From Apostichopus japonicus (lineage: Eukaryota > Echinodermata > Holothuroidea > Aspidochirotida > Stichopodidae), in NCBI RefSeq assembly GCF_037975245.1, contig NC_092580.1, forward strand, positions 5,244,501 to 5,308,500: 64,000 nt of DNA, given 5' to 3'. The stretch's first letter is position 1; every line of letters begins with the position of its first letter. This document shows positions 38,115-50,400 of the stretch, in pieces. A program made the position numbers and the translations under genes. The notes under the pieces were generated by a model. It was not told the origin of the DNA. It did not search any database and saw nothing but the letters and a program-made list of their open reading frames with translations.

Positions 38115-39608
38115 CAGGGTTCGCAGGTTTCTTCCGGGGGTGGAAAAAAACGCGGAATAAACCGCGGTTTTTTCCACTCGGAAGAAATAGGTTTCTTCCA
38201 GTTTCTTCCGGACAAATTGGAAGAACCTCATTTTTGGGGGAAAAACTGTTGATAAAGTTTCATAACAACCTGCAATGATTTCTAACTATGTAATAAATGG
38301 ACAAGAAGCACTATAGTGTCATCTAGGTAGTCTGTATCTAGGTTTGGAGCACATGACCTGCTTCCAGCATATACTGTACACAATATATTACTAGGCTACT
38401 AGCATCGGACAATTCAGGGAACAACTAATGGCAAGCAATATTTTGCAGACCAGAATGGTCCTGATTTATAGCCCAGTTCTTAGTTAAAAACTAGTTTCTG
38501 AGTGGAGGGGCAAGTGTTCCCTGGAAACTAGTGTAGGCCTGCTACAATGCACACTCATTACTACGATTACATTGACCACTATGGCCATATTTTGTGGAGA
38601 TTGAACTCAAGACATGAGTTTCACAGATTCGACTGGAAGTTGTAGTGTGAAATGAGGGCTGGCTCGCGGCCAGCTGTGTTTAAAGGGTGTGAAGACTCGT
38701 GCAAAAAGAAACGTCTAATGCCGGTAACCTGACCTAGTTTTGAATGAGGTGTAACAGAAGTGTTAGACACCACCATCGATCGCTGAAAAAACACACAGCT
38801 TGCTACCATCGGTAATTATACACTTAGTATAGTCAGTACATACAGCTGCGGTCAATACCCACAGCACAGTGTACAAACAATACAGCGATGGACATCTCAG
38901 GTCCAGCTAAAGATAACAAGGTATAACGTTTCATTACTGTACTGTCTGCATTTTGTAGCGACACGAACAAAACGTCACTTGCAAGCAACAGAAAGTTAAC
39001 TTTTTCAGATGGCCGCACACGGTTTGGGGCAAGTCTTCAATGCCTTTAATTGTGGATGTTTGTTCTTTTTGCTGTTGGGATGACAAGTCCTCCTGTTAAC
39101 TACAAGTTGTAATTTAGGGAGTTGCAGAAATTAAACTGTTGCCTAAATCTAACAGATATTGTTCGGCTATTTTCTTGGTGTTCATTGTATTAAATCCTCA
39201 GTGCATGGGCCAATCCAGGTTAATCATTCATACAGTATGGCCAGTTATGCAATTCTGGTTGATGGGGGGATCGCGAGATGATAAGCAGTCCTTCAATATT
39301 GTTATTTATAAGCAAACATCTTTAGGTGTAGAAAAACAACCCAAAATAATAATCAAAACAAAAATATCATATTTTAATGGTTTCAATGGTATGCATTTCA
39401 GTCAGATGGTGGTAAACTATTTGTCTCTTTATCATGTATGTGGGTTGTGCTGCATTTATGCCAATTTTCACAGTTTCTTCCAGTTTCTTCCGGTTTCTTC
39501 CAGTTTCTTCCGGAAGAAACTGGAAGAAACCTGGAAGAAACAGGTTTCTTCCAGTTTCTTCCACGTCCCTGGAAGAAATAGGTTTCTTCCGGAAGAAACC
39601 GAACCCTG
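38115..39608. mobile_element. 1.5-kb hAT-like element with GTTTCTTCC-rich ends
   Basis: The left end CAGGGTTCGCAGGTTTCTTC and the right end, inverted, CAGGGTTCGGTTTCTTCC match. Both are bounded by the identical 8-bp duplication CACTTAGG at 38107-38114 and 39609-39616. Both ends carry many iterations of TTTCTTCC and its complement GGAAGAAA, especially at 39475-39600, which read as long overlapping frames but are not protein. No transposase is seen. This is a hAT-type signature. Confidence 0.88.
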
Positions 39609-39686
39609 CACTTAGGTGTAGGATCCTGTTGGCAAACAAAATTCTGTAAAATTTATAATCATTTTGGGGGGAAAGTAGGCAGACCT

Positions 39687-41443
39687 GGGCTGGAAAACCT
39701 TGCGAACCTTCCGAACCAGGTTCGCGGGAAATCCGCGATGCTCGCAGGAAATCTAGCCTGGCTGGAGAAAAAAAAAATCGGGGAAAAAAAAAACGCAAAA
39801 AAAAAAAAGGGGACGAAACTTAAAAAAAAAACACGAAGGAGCAAAAAAGTACATCTGTAAAAACAATAAGGAAAATTTCAGAAGAAAAGTTTCAGAAACA
39901 AAAGAAAAATGTCCAGAGAGCGTGCTCGCAATTTTAGTCACAATAGCCTATAGCGAGTAATGATGTGTCCCCAACCCACTCACAAAGGGAAATGTCACAC
40001 GGACACACACAGCCCAGCGCGGGAAGGTTGCTGTAATAAATCAGCCTCGCAGGAAATGTTTTGAACAATATTGCCATTCCACATTTTTTTATACTTATAT
40101 TGTATTTTAGTTAGTAAACGTTTTCTTTCGTATGAATTTGACTTCAATTCAGTGTTCCCTCTAAGGTGCGGGATTCCCTTCAACTGACTCAGTAATCCCG
40201 CAAAGAAAACATTTGTCTGCTGGAAATCCCCGCATCGTTTTCTTGCATTCGCGATAAGTTTATACTCAATGCACAACGTATTCACTTGACTGCAAAAAAA
40301 ACTCCGAAAATCAGTAGAGAAATTACCAATTTTGTACGAAAAGTAAGTTGGTACACCTTTCAAATTTTACGAAAGATCCAGCAAAACACTTTCGAAAAAT
40401 TCACGCGAAACTGGCATATCGTGCTAAATGCAACTAACGTCATGTAAACAAGGCTCTAGTACACCCATCTATGAATAAACCGTAAGACCATATCTGGTGT
40501 TAAGCGGGGGGAAAAGAAAGTATTTTCTAGAATTTCAAAAAATACTGTACGGAAAAACTAATATCCTACCCTAGTTAAGTGCATAGCAAATAGCCTAACC
40601 ACCTCGTCGGTTACGGATCTCACGTAACTACAAAAACACAACTAATTGTATTTTGCGAACTTGACGTTTTCTACAAGAACATGGAAATAATATTAAGCAT
40701 TTAGTTAATCATGCCAAGTGGCCTAAAACATATTTTATTACAAGGTTTACTTTCATAAAGTTGGCCATAGCTAGTAGGGCCTCGATGTGCTGCGTGTATC
40801 ATGGGGAATACTCACTGGGTTAGTGTAGATCAGTGGGAATACTCCATGTAACGTTTCTTGGAAACGTGCCAAAAATGTTAACAAACAGGTGTAAGACAGG
40901 GGATGAGCGCAGTTGTTTGGTAAGGTACCTGGGAAAATTCGCAGCACATGTACAGTAAGTAGCCTACCGTAGTATATAAGTAGTGTTAAACTGTACTGCA
41001 GTTGTAAACTGATGTACGTATAGTGTGCGCTTTTCATTGTTAGGCAGTCTATAAACGGGGCTTTGCCGAACGTTGTTTGTTTCATAATATCGGAAGTTCT
41101 GTATGTTAAACTTTTTAAAGATTGTACAGTAAGGCAGATTAAATCTTTTTTCATTTTATAACATAATATAGCTACTCTAACTTGTCATTTTCAAATTTTC
41201 ATCAGCTTCGTGACAATTTAAATTCAAAAAGTTGTCAGTATTTTGCATCAACTGCGAATTTTTTATCGCCAGACTCACAAAAATACCAAAATTTTCCGGG
41301 GTCTTTGCCCCCTGAACCCCACAAGGGGTTCCACCCCTTGACCCCACCAGGGCCCTAGGGCGGGCCCCGGCGAACACCGGAGCGAACACCGGCGGGAAAT
41401 CGGAAATGTGTTCGCGGGAAATTGAACAAGGTTTTCCAACACT
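39687..41443. mobile_element. 1.76-kb hAT-like element with internal nested sequence
   Basis: Ends carry TGGAAAACCTTG (left, from 39691) and its inverse CAAGGTTTTCCA (right, near 41428-41439). The right terminus read inward is CAGTGTTGGAAAACCTTG, a typical hAT terminus, and the left is slightly degraded. An 8-bp duplication GCAGACCT flanks it at 39679-39686 and 41444-41451. GCGGGAAAT motifs recur near both ends. A second hAT-type terminus, CAGTGTTCCCTCTAAGGTGC, starts near 40151. The stretch 40290-40958 is an inverted relative of 6212-6820. A GC-rich patch lies at 41295-41395. Confidence 0.8.
40290..40958 (-). repeat. Dispersed repeat shared with the MANF intron element
   Basis: Read on the minus strand, this segment matches 6212-6820 nearly base for base, with scattered substitutions and small gaps. 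Landmarks include acaaacaggtgt, ctagagccttgtttacatga and cgtaaaatttgaaagg. It lies inside the hAT-like element, and the partner lies inside the MANF intron element. Confidence 0.93.
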
Positions 41444-42769
41444 GCAGACCTGTTTCCTTGCACAGAATTGCAAAATGAATGAATTCAAAAAGTTTTCAAC
41501 ATTTCAAGCCAATCACTGTATAATTCAGGGCTGGTAGCTCACACTTTCTTCAGAAACCTTGCTGGTGGTGGTTGTACATATCGTTTTTGATTTTTCTCGA
41601 TAGCTATGTTATTTATTTCAATTTTACCATAAACAAAAGGCTACTGTAGTATACAGTTGGTACTATACAGTTATGTTGTCAAGTTTAGTTTTGCACCACA
41701 TGTATGCTATTCTTGGTTACAGTCCAGGGGCTCAGAGAGGATGCTTCGCCAAAATGTAACAGATTTTAATCAGCTATGTCGAACTCAGTGTATATTTAAT
41801 GTATCTTTAGATGAGACAGGTAAGCATATATTCAAACATCCAAACTGATAAGTTTTGAGATATATGTCCTCTTAAAATACTAGGCAGGCCAATACTATAA
41901 AATCTCATGCAGAGATACAGTGCTGAGTTTGTAATTATTCCTAGACAAGATGATCCACTGTTCATCGCTGCCTGTTCACATTTTACTTGACTTCCTCACT
42001 TCCCTGTCTCCTCACCACAACTGCACTATTGCTCTACCATGTCTAGTGCATTTGGTGTTCCTTGTAGTACCGTTTTCCCGCGGTGACTAACCCATTCCTG
42101 TCTACTGCCCTCCTCAATCTACCACCCAAAGTGTCTAGAGCTCTTCGGGAGCGTAAAAACAGAATTCGTTCTTGAAAAATCCTACCTAGCATAACCCATC
42201 GGAAAGCCTTTCAAGGATTCCCATCGCCTGTTCTGCCAAACCATATGCAGATGTTAAGTTTCGTTTTACTGTATTTACACTGATTTGGGGAAATTTCCCT
42301 CTGGTTTACCTGTACCTCACACCTATAAAGTGTCTTACGGTAGTTGTACCAGTTGGGTGTGTACCGCCAGTAGGATTGTCTTTATTTCAAGCTGCTAGCT
42401 CACTTTCCTGAGAACCTTACAAGAAGCTAACCTTCTGAGAATACTTTTCTGTCATATTTAAAAATTTCCTGTAGTTAGTAATAATATCTCCTTTGCAACT
42501 TCAACATGTAATTAGGTTAACCAGAGGTCAAACAATGGGGAAATAATTGTGGGTAACATACAAATAAAATGTTGCATGTACTTCCTACTTAAATACTACT
42601 GTGAATATATTTTACTCTTTTCCTTTAACCTTTCCTTCACAACTTATCTCAAGGCAAGTAGTTTCCTGGTCTTGTACAATTATTTATGTGTGAGATAACA
42701 TGTAGGGAAGATATGTAGCATGTTGAGATTCGTAGTGTGACTGCATAAATTTTCTTTAAAAAATGAAAG

Positions 42770-42771
42770 AA

Positions 42772-42802
<31 letters not shown>

Positions 42803-42806
42803 AAAA
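42770..42806. repeat. (AAAT)n microsatellite
   Basis: About eight uninterrupted AAAT/ATAA tetranucleotide units followed by an A-run. Confidence 0.95.
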
Positions 42807-44628
42807 CAGGTGTAGGTGGATGCAGTTAACATGACTTGCATTCAACTATTCCTGCTGTATATGATTGCATTGTGATATACTGTACAGTAGGGGCAGCACC
42901 AAAATTATGCTATAGCCATCTCTTTATGTTTTCTATGTTGATTTAACCAACACTAAATTATGCTAAACATTCCTCGAATTTTAATTTTTATATCATTATT
43001 ATTATTATGATTCTTATGATAAATAATTTTATTTTAAACCTGAAAGTGCTACATTAGAAATTGCTTACCTCTCCTGTTTTGTGAGTATGTAAAGCTCTAT
43101 TGTTTAATTGTTGCCTATTTCGCAAAGCACAGTCTAAATCAGTCTATGTAATTTTGATCTCTTCTCGTTATACCTATGTTTGCTTTATACTTATTACTAA
43201 TTATGCACATCTACTGTACTGTAAGTAGCACAGTACCTAAAGTACTCTAGTCTATAAAATTCTTGACAATAAAATTCTGTGCATTATTAACGTTAGCCTA
43301 CCTCTGAACATTGCATGTTGTGCAACCTGCTGTATATATCTACTAACTGTAAAATTATTGTTTACTGATATTTTCAAACTACTGTAAAAAAACTCAATGT
43401 ATGTTAGATTAATTAAATACACTCTGTGTACATATTGTTGTTTTTCATGCATCATGCTGGTAAATATTCCTCGAAAATGGCTACTGTAATAACGAGGGTA
43501 CTCCTGTGTTGACATGGCGTGTTGGTGAATGGGTACTTGGTTTACCATCGAAAAGGGGTTTTCCCCACTGGATATTAGGTTATACCCATTTTGTGTCTAT
43601 ATTCAAACCTATTGTAAATGATGTCATATTGGGGGTGTTGTCTTTTTGGTAGGGACAGTACCTTTTGGTACCTGAGTAGTAACTGATGTCCATTCACAAA
43701 TAGCTTTGTTGGGGGTTTCCCCTGAAAACTCCCTCTGGTGCCTTGGTGGTGTCAGCTTTTGTGAACTTTTTCTCGGACACTGTGATTTGAGCATTCAGGT
43801 GAAAACAACAGCTTTGGTGTTTTAAGGTCAATCTGGATCTCATTCAAGAATAACATTTTATAACTATGTCAATCATAGACATGGATAGTCAACTTTCCAC
43901 TTTAAAAACAATGCAGAAATCATTTTATTGGTAATTGTACAAATCGTTGAAAAGTCTCTGGGTGTCAAAATGTTTGGAATCGAGTGAAATCGTTAAACTG
44001 TTTTGCTCATTATGGTTTATTTGGTTGTTAAACTTGTAAAAGTATAGTAAAATGCCCTATTATAGTTTCACTATTTTGCCAACTGATTGTGAGTACTATG
44101 TCACCAGTGGTGCCAACAAAATTACAGGGCAACTGCTCTTCTGTTTAATACATTGCACTGCTGTTATACATAACATTTACTAATAGTACAATCAGTACTC
44201 TGTGAGTATTATCATTGGCAGAATATTCCAATGTTGTCCTCCTTTTCTTCCCAAGGAAAGGTCAGGAGTTGGTGAGTCCTGTAGAGTTGTTAGTGATAAC
44301 AGCCTTGATGTAATCAAACTTTTTAAGTTTCACGAAAATTGGTGAAAGTATTCCACCAGATGAATTGTTTCTGGCAATTTGTTGCAATAAATTGCAGTAC
44401 AATTTGCTTAGACTAGTGTGGAATTCACTACCTGGGATGAATTCAGTCCATTTAGATGAGAATTTCTACTTATTTTGTTCCAGTATTAGCTACTGTACTC
44501 AGAAGCTGTGAATAATCTTCTGTATGTTTAACCATGCTATAAGTTTAGCTGACACCTGTACTAATAATGCTTTTTTTCCCCTTAAATTTCTTGTCTAAAT
44601 TAGAACAAACAAATCTGGTCAATGGTAT

Positions 44629-44647
44629 GTGTGTGTGTGTGTGTGTG
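44629..44647. repeat. (GT)n microsatellite
   Basis: About nine GT dinucleotides followed by ggttgtgtg. Confidence 0.92.
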
Positions 44648-47383
44648 GTTGTGTGACAAACTTGCTTGTAACACAATAACTCGAAATGTGCGAGGTGGTT
44701 TAACTTCATAGTTGGCATATATATGTGTTCACCTTAGTGAGTATAGTACAAGCACCCTACTGTTTCTTGTTGAGGTGAAAGGTCATTTGCCATACAGAGG
44801 TCAGTTTTAAAATCCTTATAAACACAATAATTCAACTATACAGGTAGAGCTTGGATGAACTGCACACTTGAATATATACATATACACACACCTAAAGTAG
44901 ATCTTCCTTACTAGTTTAGTGGAGGTCAAAGGTCATTTGAGGTCAATAGTTCTAAGGTAATGTCTTGAAGACCTTGTAAACACAATAACAGTTATGCTTA
45001 GTTCAATAGCCAAAGTCTGAAACGATATGACTCGTAGCCAAAGCTGTGCAGTGTAGATGGACTTCACCATACTTGAGACGTAGGTAAAAGATAGAGGGCC
45101 TGACACTTTGATCCTATCAGGAATCTTTCTGCAGTTCGGCTAACTGAAGCAAACAAGCTTAGCTAAGAACACACGAAGAGAGACAGATGGAAAGACAAGT
45201 AATTTGTACAATTGATGTAGCAACAAAGGTGAGGTCCTTAATCCTCTCACCACTCTGTCCTCTCTTCTCACCTTAAACTGTCCGGCCCTCTAAATTTAAC
45301 GTATTTACCTACGCAGGTGATCTGCAATAGATAAGCAGTTGTTAAGAGTTATTTTCTCTCTCTTTGATGTGTAGGTTCACTTGATTACAAGCAGTTTGGT
45401 TGTCAACCATGATCAACACACTAAACTATTGTGTGCAGTCAGTCTATTGAATATCCTCACATAGTTGGTAGTTAGGAATCTCACTCTGATTTAAAGATTG
45501 ATGGCATCAACTGACCAAAATTAATTTATTTAGATAGATACAGTAGACACATGTATACATGCATTATAGATGCAACAATTTGCATGTTGCTATGTATGCA
45601 GAGATGGCTCTACAAGGTACAGGTAGACAATTATGTAGGCGTATATTGTTGCTCTGTAGTGTTTGGTACTACAAGTGTCTCCTGATTAAACATATATAGT
45701 ATCTATATTGAAGATTAAATGTACAGCTGGCATTTGAACATGTCATGTCCAAGGTGTATCTCTGCTCTAGTACAGTATTTGTCGCGTATTTTTGGAGTGT
45801 GATCAAAATTTCAGTTTCAGTTCTCGGAAAATTTGCAATGTACTCCACTAGAGGAGTAGTATCTGAGAGTTGAGAACAAGATGGATTTACTTAGTTTCAC
45901 CTAGAGCTGTTATGATTGTTGATTGTTAGCTTGACGACCAAGTGGCCTGAACAAGGTAAAATAGATGGAAAAAGACTGGCTAAGTAACGTGGTGTATCAT
46001 AGAAACTAATACAGTGTAGAGATAATGAGTTTGAAATACCTAGGTTTCCCTTAAGTGTATATGTCCATATATGCAAACTCCATAAGTGTCTAAAACTTAT
46101 GATTCATTTGTTGATTCTGTTAATCAGCTGAAGGGTCTGGACTTTTCCCTGGAATTGAGTCACTTGGTCAACATATTCAGACATTGTGTGTACTGTTATA
46201 TCTTGAAATCCAAACTCTCTGTCCATTACATTTCATATCAAGTTACCCACAAGTTACCTATAGATAGCAAGAGTGAAGGAAGGCCTTTACTCAATAAGGA
46301 CTTCCCCCCATCATGTGATCCCATCAGTATTTTGAACTCAGTTTGAACCCTTTTGTGTTCCCCAATTCACTTACAGTTTTGTGTTGTCTGCAATATTACA
46401 AAAGTCAGACACTCCGTGTTGAAGACCAACAGTCTTAAAACCATAAAATAAATAAAATAGAGAAATACAATTTAAAAGAAAAATATTAGTTATAGTTAGT
46501 ATCAATGTAAAACTGAAAGTGACCATTTTGCATTTTGAAGCCCACATTGGTTTTGAACAATTGTACAGTAATGAAAGATATGAGCCTTTTAAGTTCCTGG
46601 TAAGTACTATATATAGCATACTATAGCTACATAAGCTTGCCTTTCTTATGAAATAAACTGATCCCTAACATGCTATGTAAGTCACAATGGAAGTTTACAT
46701 ATATACTGTATGGAATATCCTTTAATAGTTCATTTCTATTGTGATACTGTTCTTGGAGGTCATGAACTGTAGCCTACAGTAGAGTGTACTGTACATATCA
46801 GACCATACAATTGTTTGCTTTATGCATCCAAAATGTACCTTTTACATAGTTAAGTATTTCCTTGAAGCAATATAATGGCACTTTGAATAATGGTTGAGAA
46901 TATTCCATTATTTGTACATGTACATGTGTATACATGTTTGTCTGTCTGTCTGAACCTATGTGCTGCTGTTTAAACACAGTAGTTAATACCTTTGTTTGCG
47001 TACATATAGGGTCAACACATTGGGTGATCCTGCATTAGTTTACTTAACTAGTTAAACTACATCCTGTACCATTGCTGGACTCAGCATAATATTCTCACAA
47101 ATGTCCTTTAAAGGAGCATATTGCTCTAAAGTCTCATCCTGAAACTGACGCAGGCCTGCATACCCATCAAATTGTGATCCTTAAGCAATTCCAAACATGT
47201 ACCAGACATATCTAGTGAGAAAAACATCTTAAATCTCAAAATGTTAGTAAAATTATGGGGTAAACATTAGACGTGTCCGGTTTGTTTTGGATTGTTTTAG
47301 AGGTAGTGTTGTGGCTTAAATTTCTTTCATTCATAAGATGTAATATGAATGATTTCTTACTTTTCCTTCATCCTCTTCTGCAG

Positions 47384-47452
47384 AAATAGATTAATTTGAA
47401 GGGAATTCTGTCGGCGGGGCGAGAGGTCGTTCTCTTACCAACCAGAAAAACG
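47384..47452 (+). other. RAD54L2: 5' untranslated part of the first coding exon of RAD54L2
   Basis: A pyrimidine-rich acceptor (ttttccttcatcctcttctg then CAG) ends at 47383. The following 69 bp are in frame with the chosen ATG but begin AAA TAG, so a stop closes the frame upstream. This supports the ATG at 47453 and implies at least one non-coding exon farther upstream. Confidence 0.65.
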
Positions 47453-50400
47453 ATGGAGAATGAATTCTCCTCTGACGAAGATGCCGGTGGCTTACAGAGC
47501 GACCACTCGGAGAGCGAGCCACCGTCCTCGGAGAATGAAGATGGGGAGGAGGAGGAGTACATGTCTGAACAAGAGGAGAACGGGGAAGAGGTTGAGGCTG
47601 ACAAAGATGAAGAGTTAGAGAAAGAGAAAGAGAAAGGGGAAGACACTGGTGGAGAAGGGGGAGCTGAGGGTGATGCAGAGGGCGAAGAAGGGGAAAAAGA
47701 ATTACGAGAGGAGGGTAACGAGAAGGTGAAAAAGAAAACCCTAAAGAGGAAGAAGAGCAAAGTGAAAGGTGACTCGGCTCAGCCAAAGACGAAGAAGAAG
47801 CGCAAAGGGAAAGAGCCGCTCTCTAAGAAGAAGAGAAGACCCAGTAAACCGAAGCACATGAGGAGGGATATTAAGTAAGTACTCACTGTACTATTGACTA
47901 AGTTAAGGTACTACTTTATTTGATTTGAATGAAAGAGAATGGTTGAGAATTAAAGAAAACAGGACAATGAAATAAAGATGATTTCCCATTGAGTCTAAGG
48001 CAGCAAATGCCTAATTCCAGTCAAATGTAACATGATCGGTTTTACTCGACTCATTCAAAATTTTAACCAGTAGACGGAAGGCACCCGTTCCCAGAGAATG
48101 TTCTGATACCAATTTGAACTTTAGAAACGAAAGAGAGTTTTTTAGAAGAAAATGTGATTTCCCAGTCTGATTAATGTGATCAGATGCTCATTATCTGAAA
48201 TCAGAGCAAGTTAACATCAAACTACAGAAGTGCTTTTAGAATTCATGCTTTAAACTGAAAAACCTCTCATTGCATCTAAATGCCAAAAGTAATTCTACCT
48301 AAATGCTTAAAAACCAGAATCCTAAGATCTGTAACCCAACTTGCCTAAAGGTGTACAAAATGTTAAGTGCTCTTTTGGTTAATGGCTGGAAGAAGATGTT
48401 CACTGTGTGTCCATTCCTTTGTGGTATACTGTACATGTATATATATAATGCACAGCGAGTATGTTGGTTAGTGCTGTAGCATCAATACGGTACATACATT
48501 TATCTCTCCTATCGAAGCCTTTAGTCGTACATTGCAGCTTTTTGAGTCAGAGGCTCGAGAACATTCAGAACCTAGTAGGAGATTGGGCTAAAAATTTTAG
48601 TAAGCTGAAAATAAGTGTGTAAAAGTAAGTTAGCCTGACGTTTCGATCCTAGCAGGATCTTCTTCAAAGGCTAAATAACTCAAATTTTTGGAAGATGTTG
48701 TTACAGAAATGAGATGGTACAAAGTTGTGAATTGTCTCAGACAAAGTTTGGATTGTAAGTTTTCTAACTTGAAGCCTTCACACAAAGTTGAGTGACCAGG
48801 AGAATAATGTCATTCCCAAGACCATTTTTTTGTTTGGCTGTGTAATTTGTAGCAATAATATAGCCTTACCAGCACATGACAATTGAAAACATCAGCCCTA
48901 CAGGTTGTTGTAATATAGAGAGAAAGCTAGCTCGCTAATTCATGCGAGTATTGCTGACTTCTTGCTAAAATGTTTGGAATGAAACTGTAAGCCTTTCTGG
49001 AGGCCTTGGACTCAATGTTGAGGCATTTCTGCTATTTCTGAACAACATACTGTCCATCTTATGATAAGTATGTCTAAATGACATGCATACTTGATGGAAT
49101 GTGGTAAAAAAAAATCCAGCCAACTGATTTATGGAAATTTTACTGTACTACTGTAGGCACGTGCGCCAATATCGTCATGTTGTTGTTACACTACAGGATG
49201 CATGGTATTGAATTCGTTGTGCATATACAGTAGGAACCCATCATACTCTACGATAAATGAAACAAAATACCCAAACAGGAATGAGTCTAAAGTACATCTC
49301 TGTGGTACTACAGTCTGTCTGTGGGTTATTAGTGTACATTTAGTGCCTTCAATGGAATACTGATTGCATTTGTTAACTTCATGCAGTATTCATAATGTGG
49401 CATGCTACACAACAGCGTGACTATTACTTCATAATAAGTACTGTATGTGAATAACATTGTTATTCTGAAATATATGTACAGTACTGTATGAGAGCAAGTT
49501 TCACAAGACTGAAGGCCAGCATCTAGAACAGAATATAGATTTTACATAACAGTTTTATGTATTAGATATGACCGTAATAAAACAATTTTTGACATTTTCT
49601 CTCAAGAACATTCTTATTAAAGATAATAAGGACTCAATGACTCAAATTACAATTGTGTGATCATGCTAGTATTGGTAGTAATGTTGCTAAGGTGTAACCC
49701 AATCTCTCCTATAAATACATATCAAACAGTGCTCTTTCAAAAATGTGCTTCTACCACCTTCAACTCACCCCACCCTACCTCTCCCCACCTTCCTCTTCTT
49801 CCCCACCTTCCTCTCCCCACTTTCCTCTCCCTGTCAATGATACTGAAACAGATTTGAGATATATACATACATCCCTCTGGAAGAATCATTTTGAAGGATG
49901 GGATGCGGAAGATCAGTTTGGAGGATGGGATGTGGGAGGAGTAGGTGGAATGTGCTTTGAGGAGCTAAACATGAGGGCGATCTTAAACATTGGCATCCTA
50001 ATTATGCGAGTAATTGGACAACAGAAAAATAACCGAGTCATTATGAATAATAGAAAAGAGAGGATCATTATCCAAAGGTCACAGGTTTGAGTTACCGGTA
50101 CTGTACATTCAAGACATACTGTAACAGTTCTTCGCTCTTCTCCTCATTAACACCCTGCAAAACATTTTAGGTTATATCTGTTGACAATATTAGTAAACGG
50201 TTAAAGGAAAAGTGACCGGGAATTTTAGACAGTGAAAAAAAGCAAGAAAGTTTATACGGATTGAATGTGATTCGAAACAGTGATGTCTGGATAACTGGTT
50301 ATTACATTTCACATTGTCATTGCTAACGTTCTTGGGAAAGTTAGAGTTAAGTTTGCCTTGTGCAGTACATTTCATTGCAGTAGTGTGGTTTGTAGCCAAT

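Larger units (their letters stand above)
41452..47383. other. No coding exon recognised upstream of RAD54L2
   Basis: This probably comprises intergenic DNA or the first intron of RAD54L2. Contents I can name are the (AAAT)n and (TG)n microsatellites and degenerate repeat units near 44650-45010 that share gtaaacacaataac and aggtcaaaggtcatttg. A segment near 45095-45145 (gcctgacactttgatcctat) resembles the hairpin motif at 48630. Open frames are short and unremarkable. Confidence 0.45.

Noticed and set aside
39139-39798. Frames of 143-158 codons with repeated SSFF/RKKLEET
   Set aside because: They are produced by the TTTCTTCC/GGAAGAAA iterations at the end of the hAT-like element on both strands.
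47368-47786. Two antisense frames of about 130 codons (Ser/Pro-rich)
   Set aside because: They are shadows of the acidic first coding exon of RAD54L2 on the other strand.
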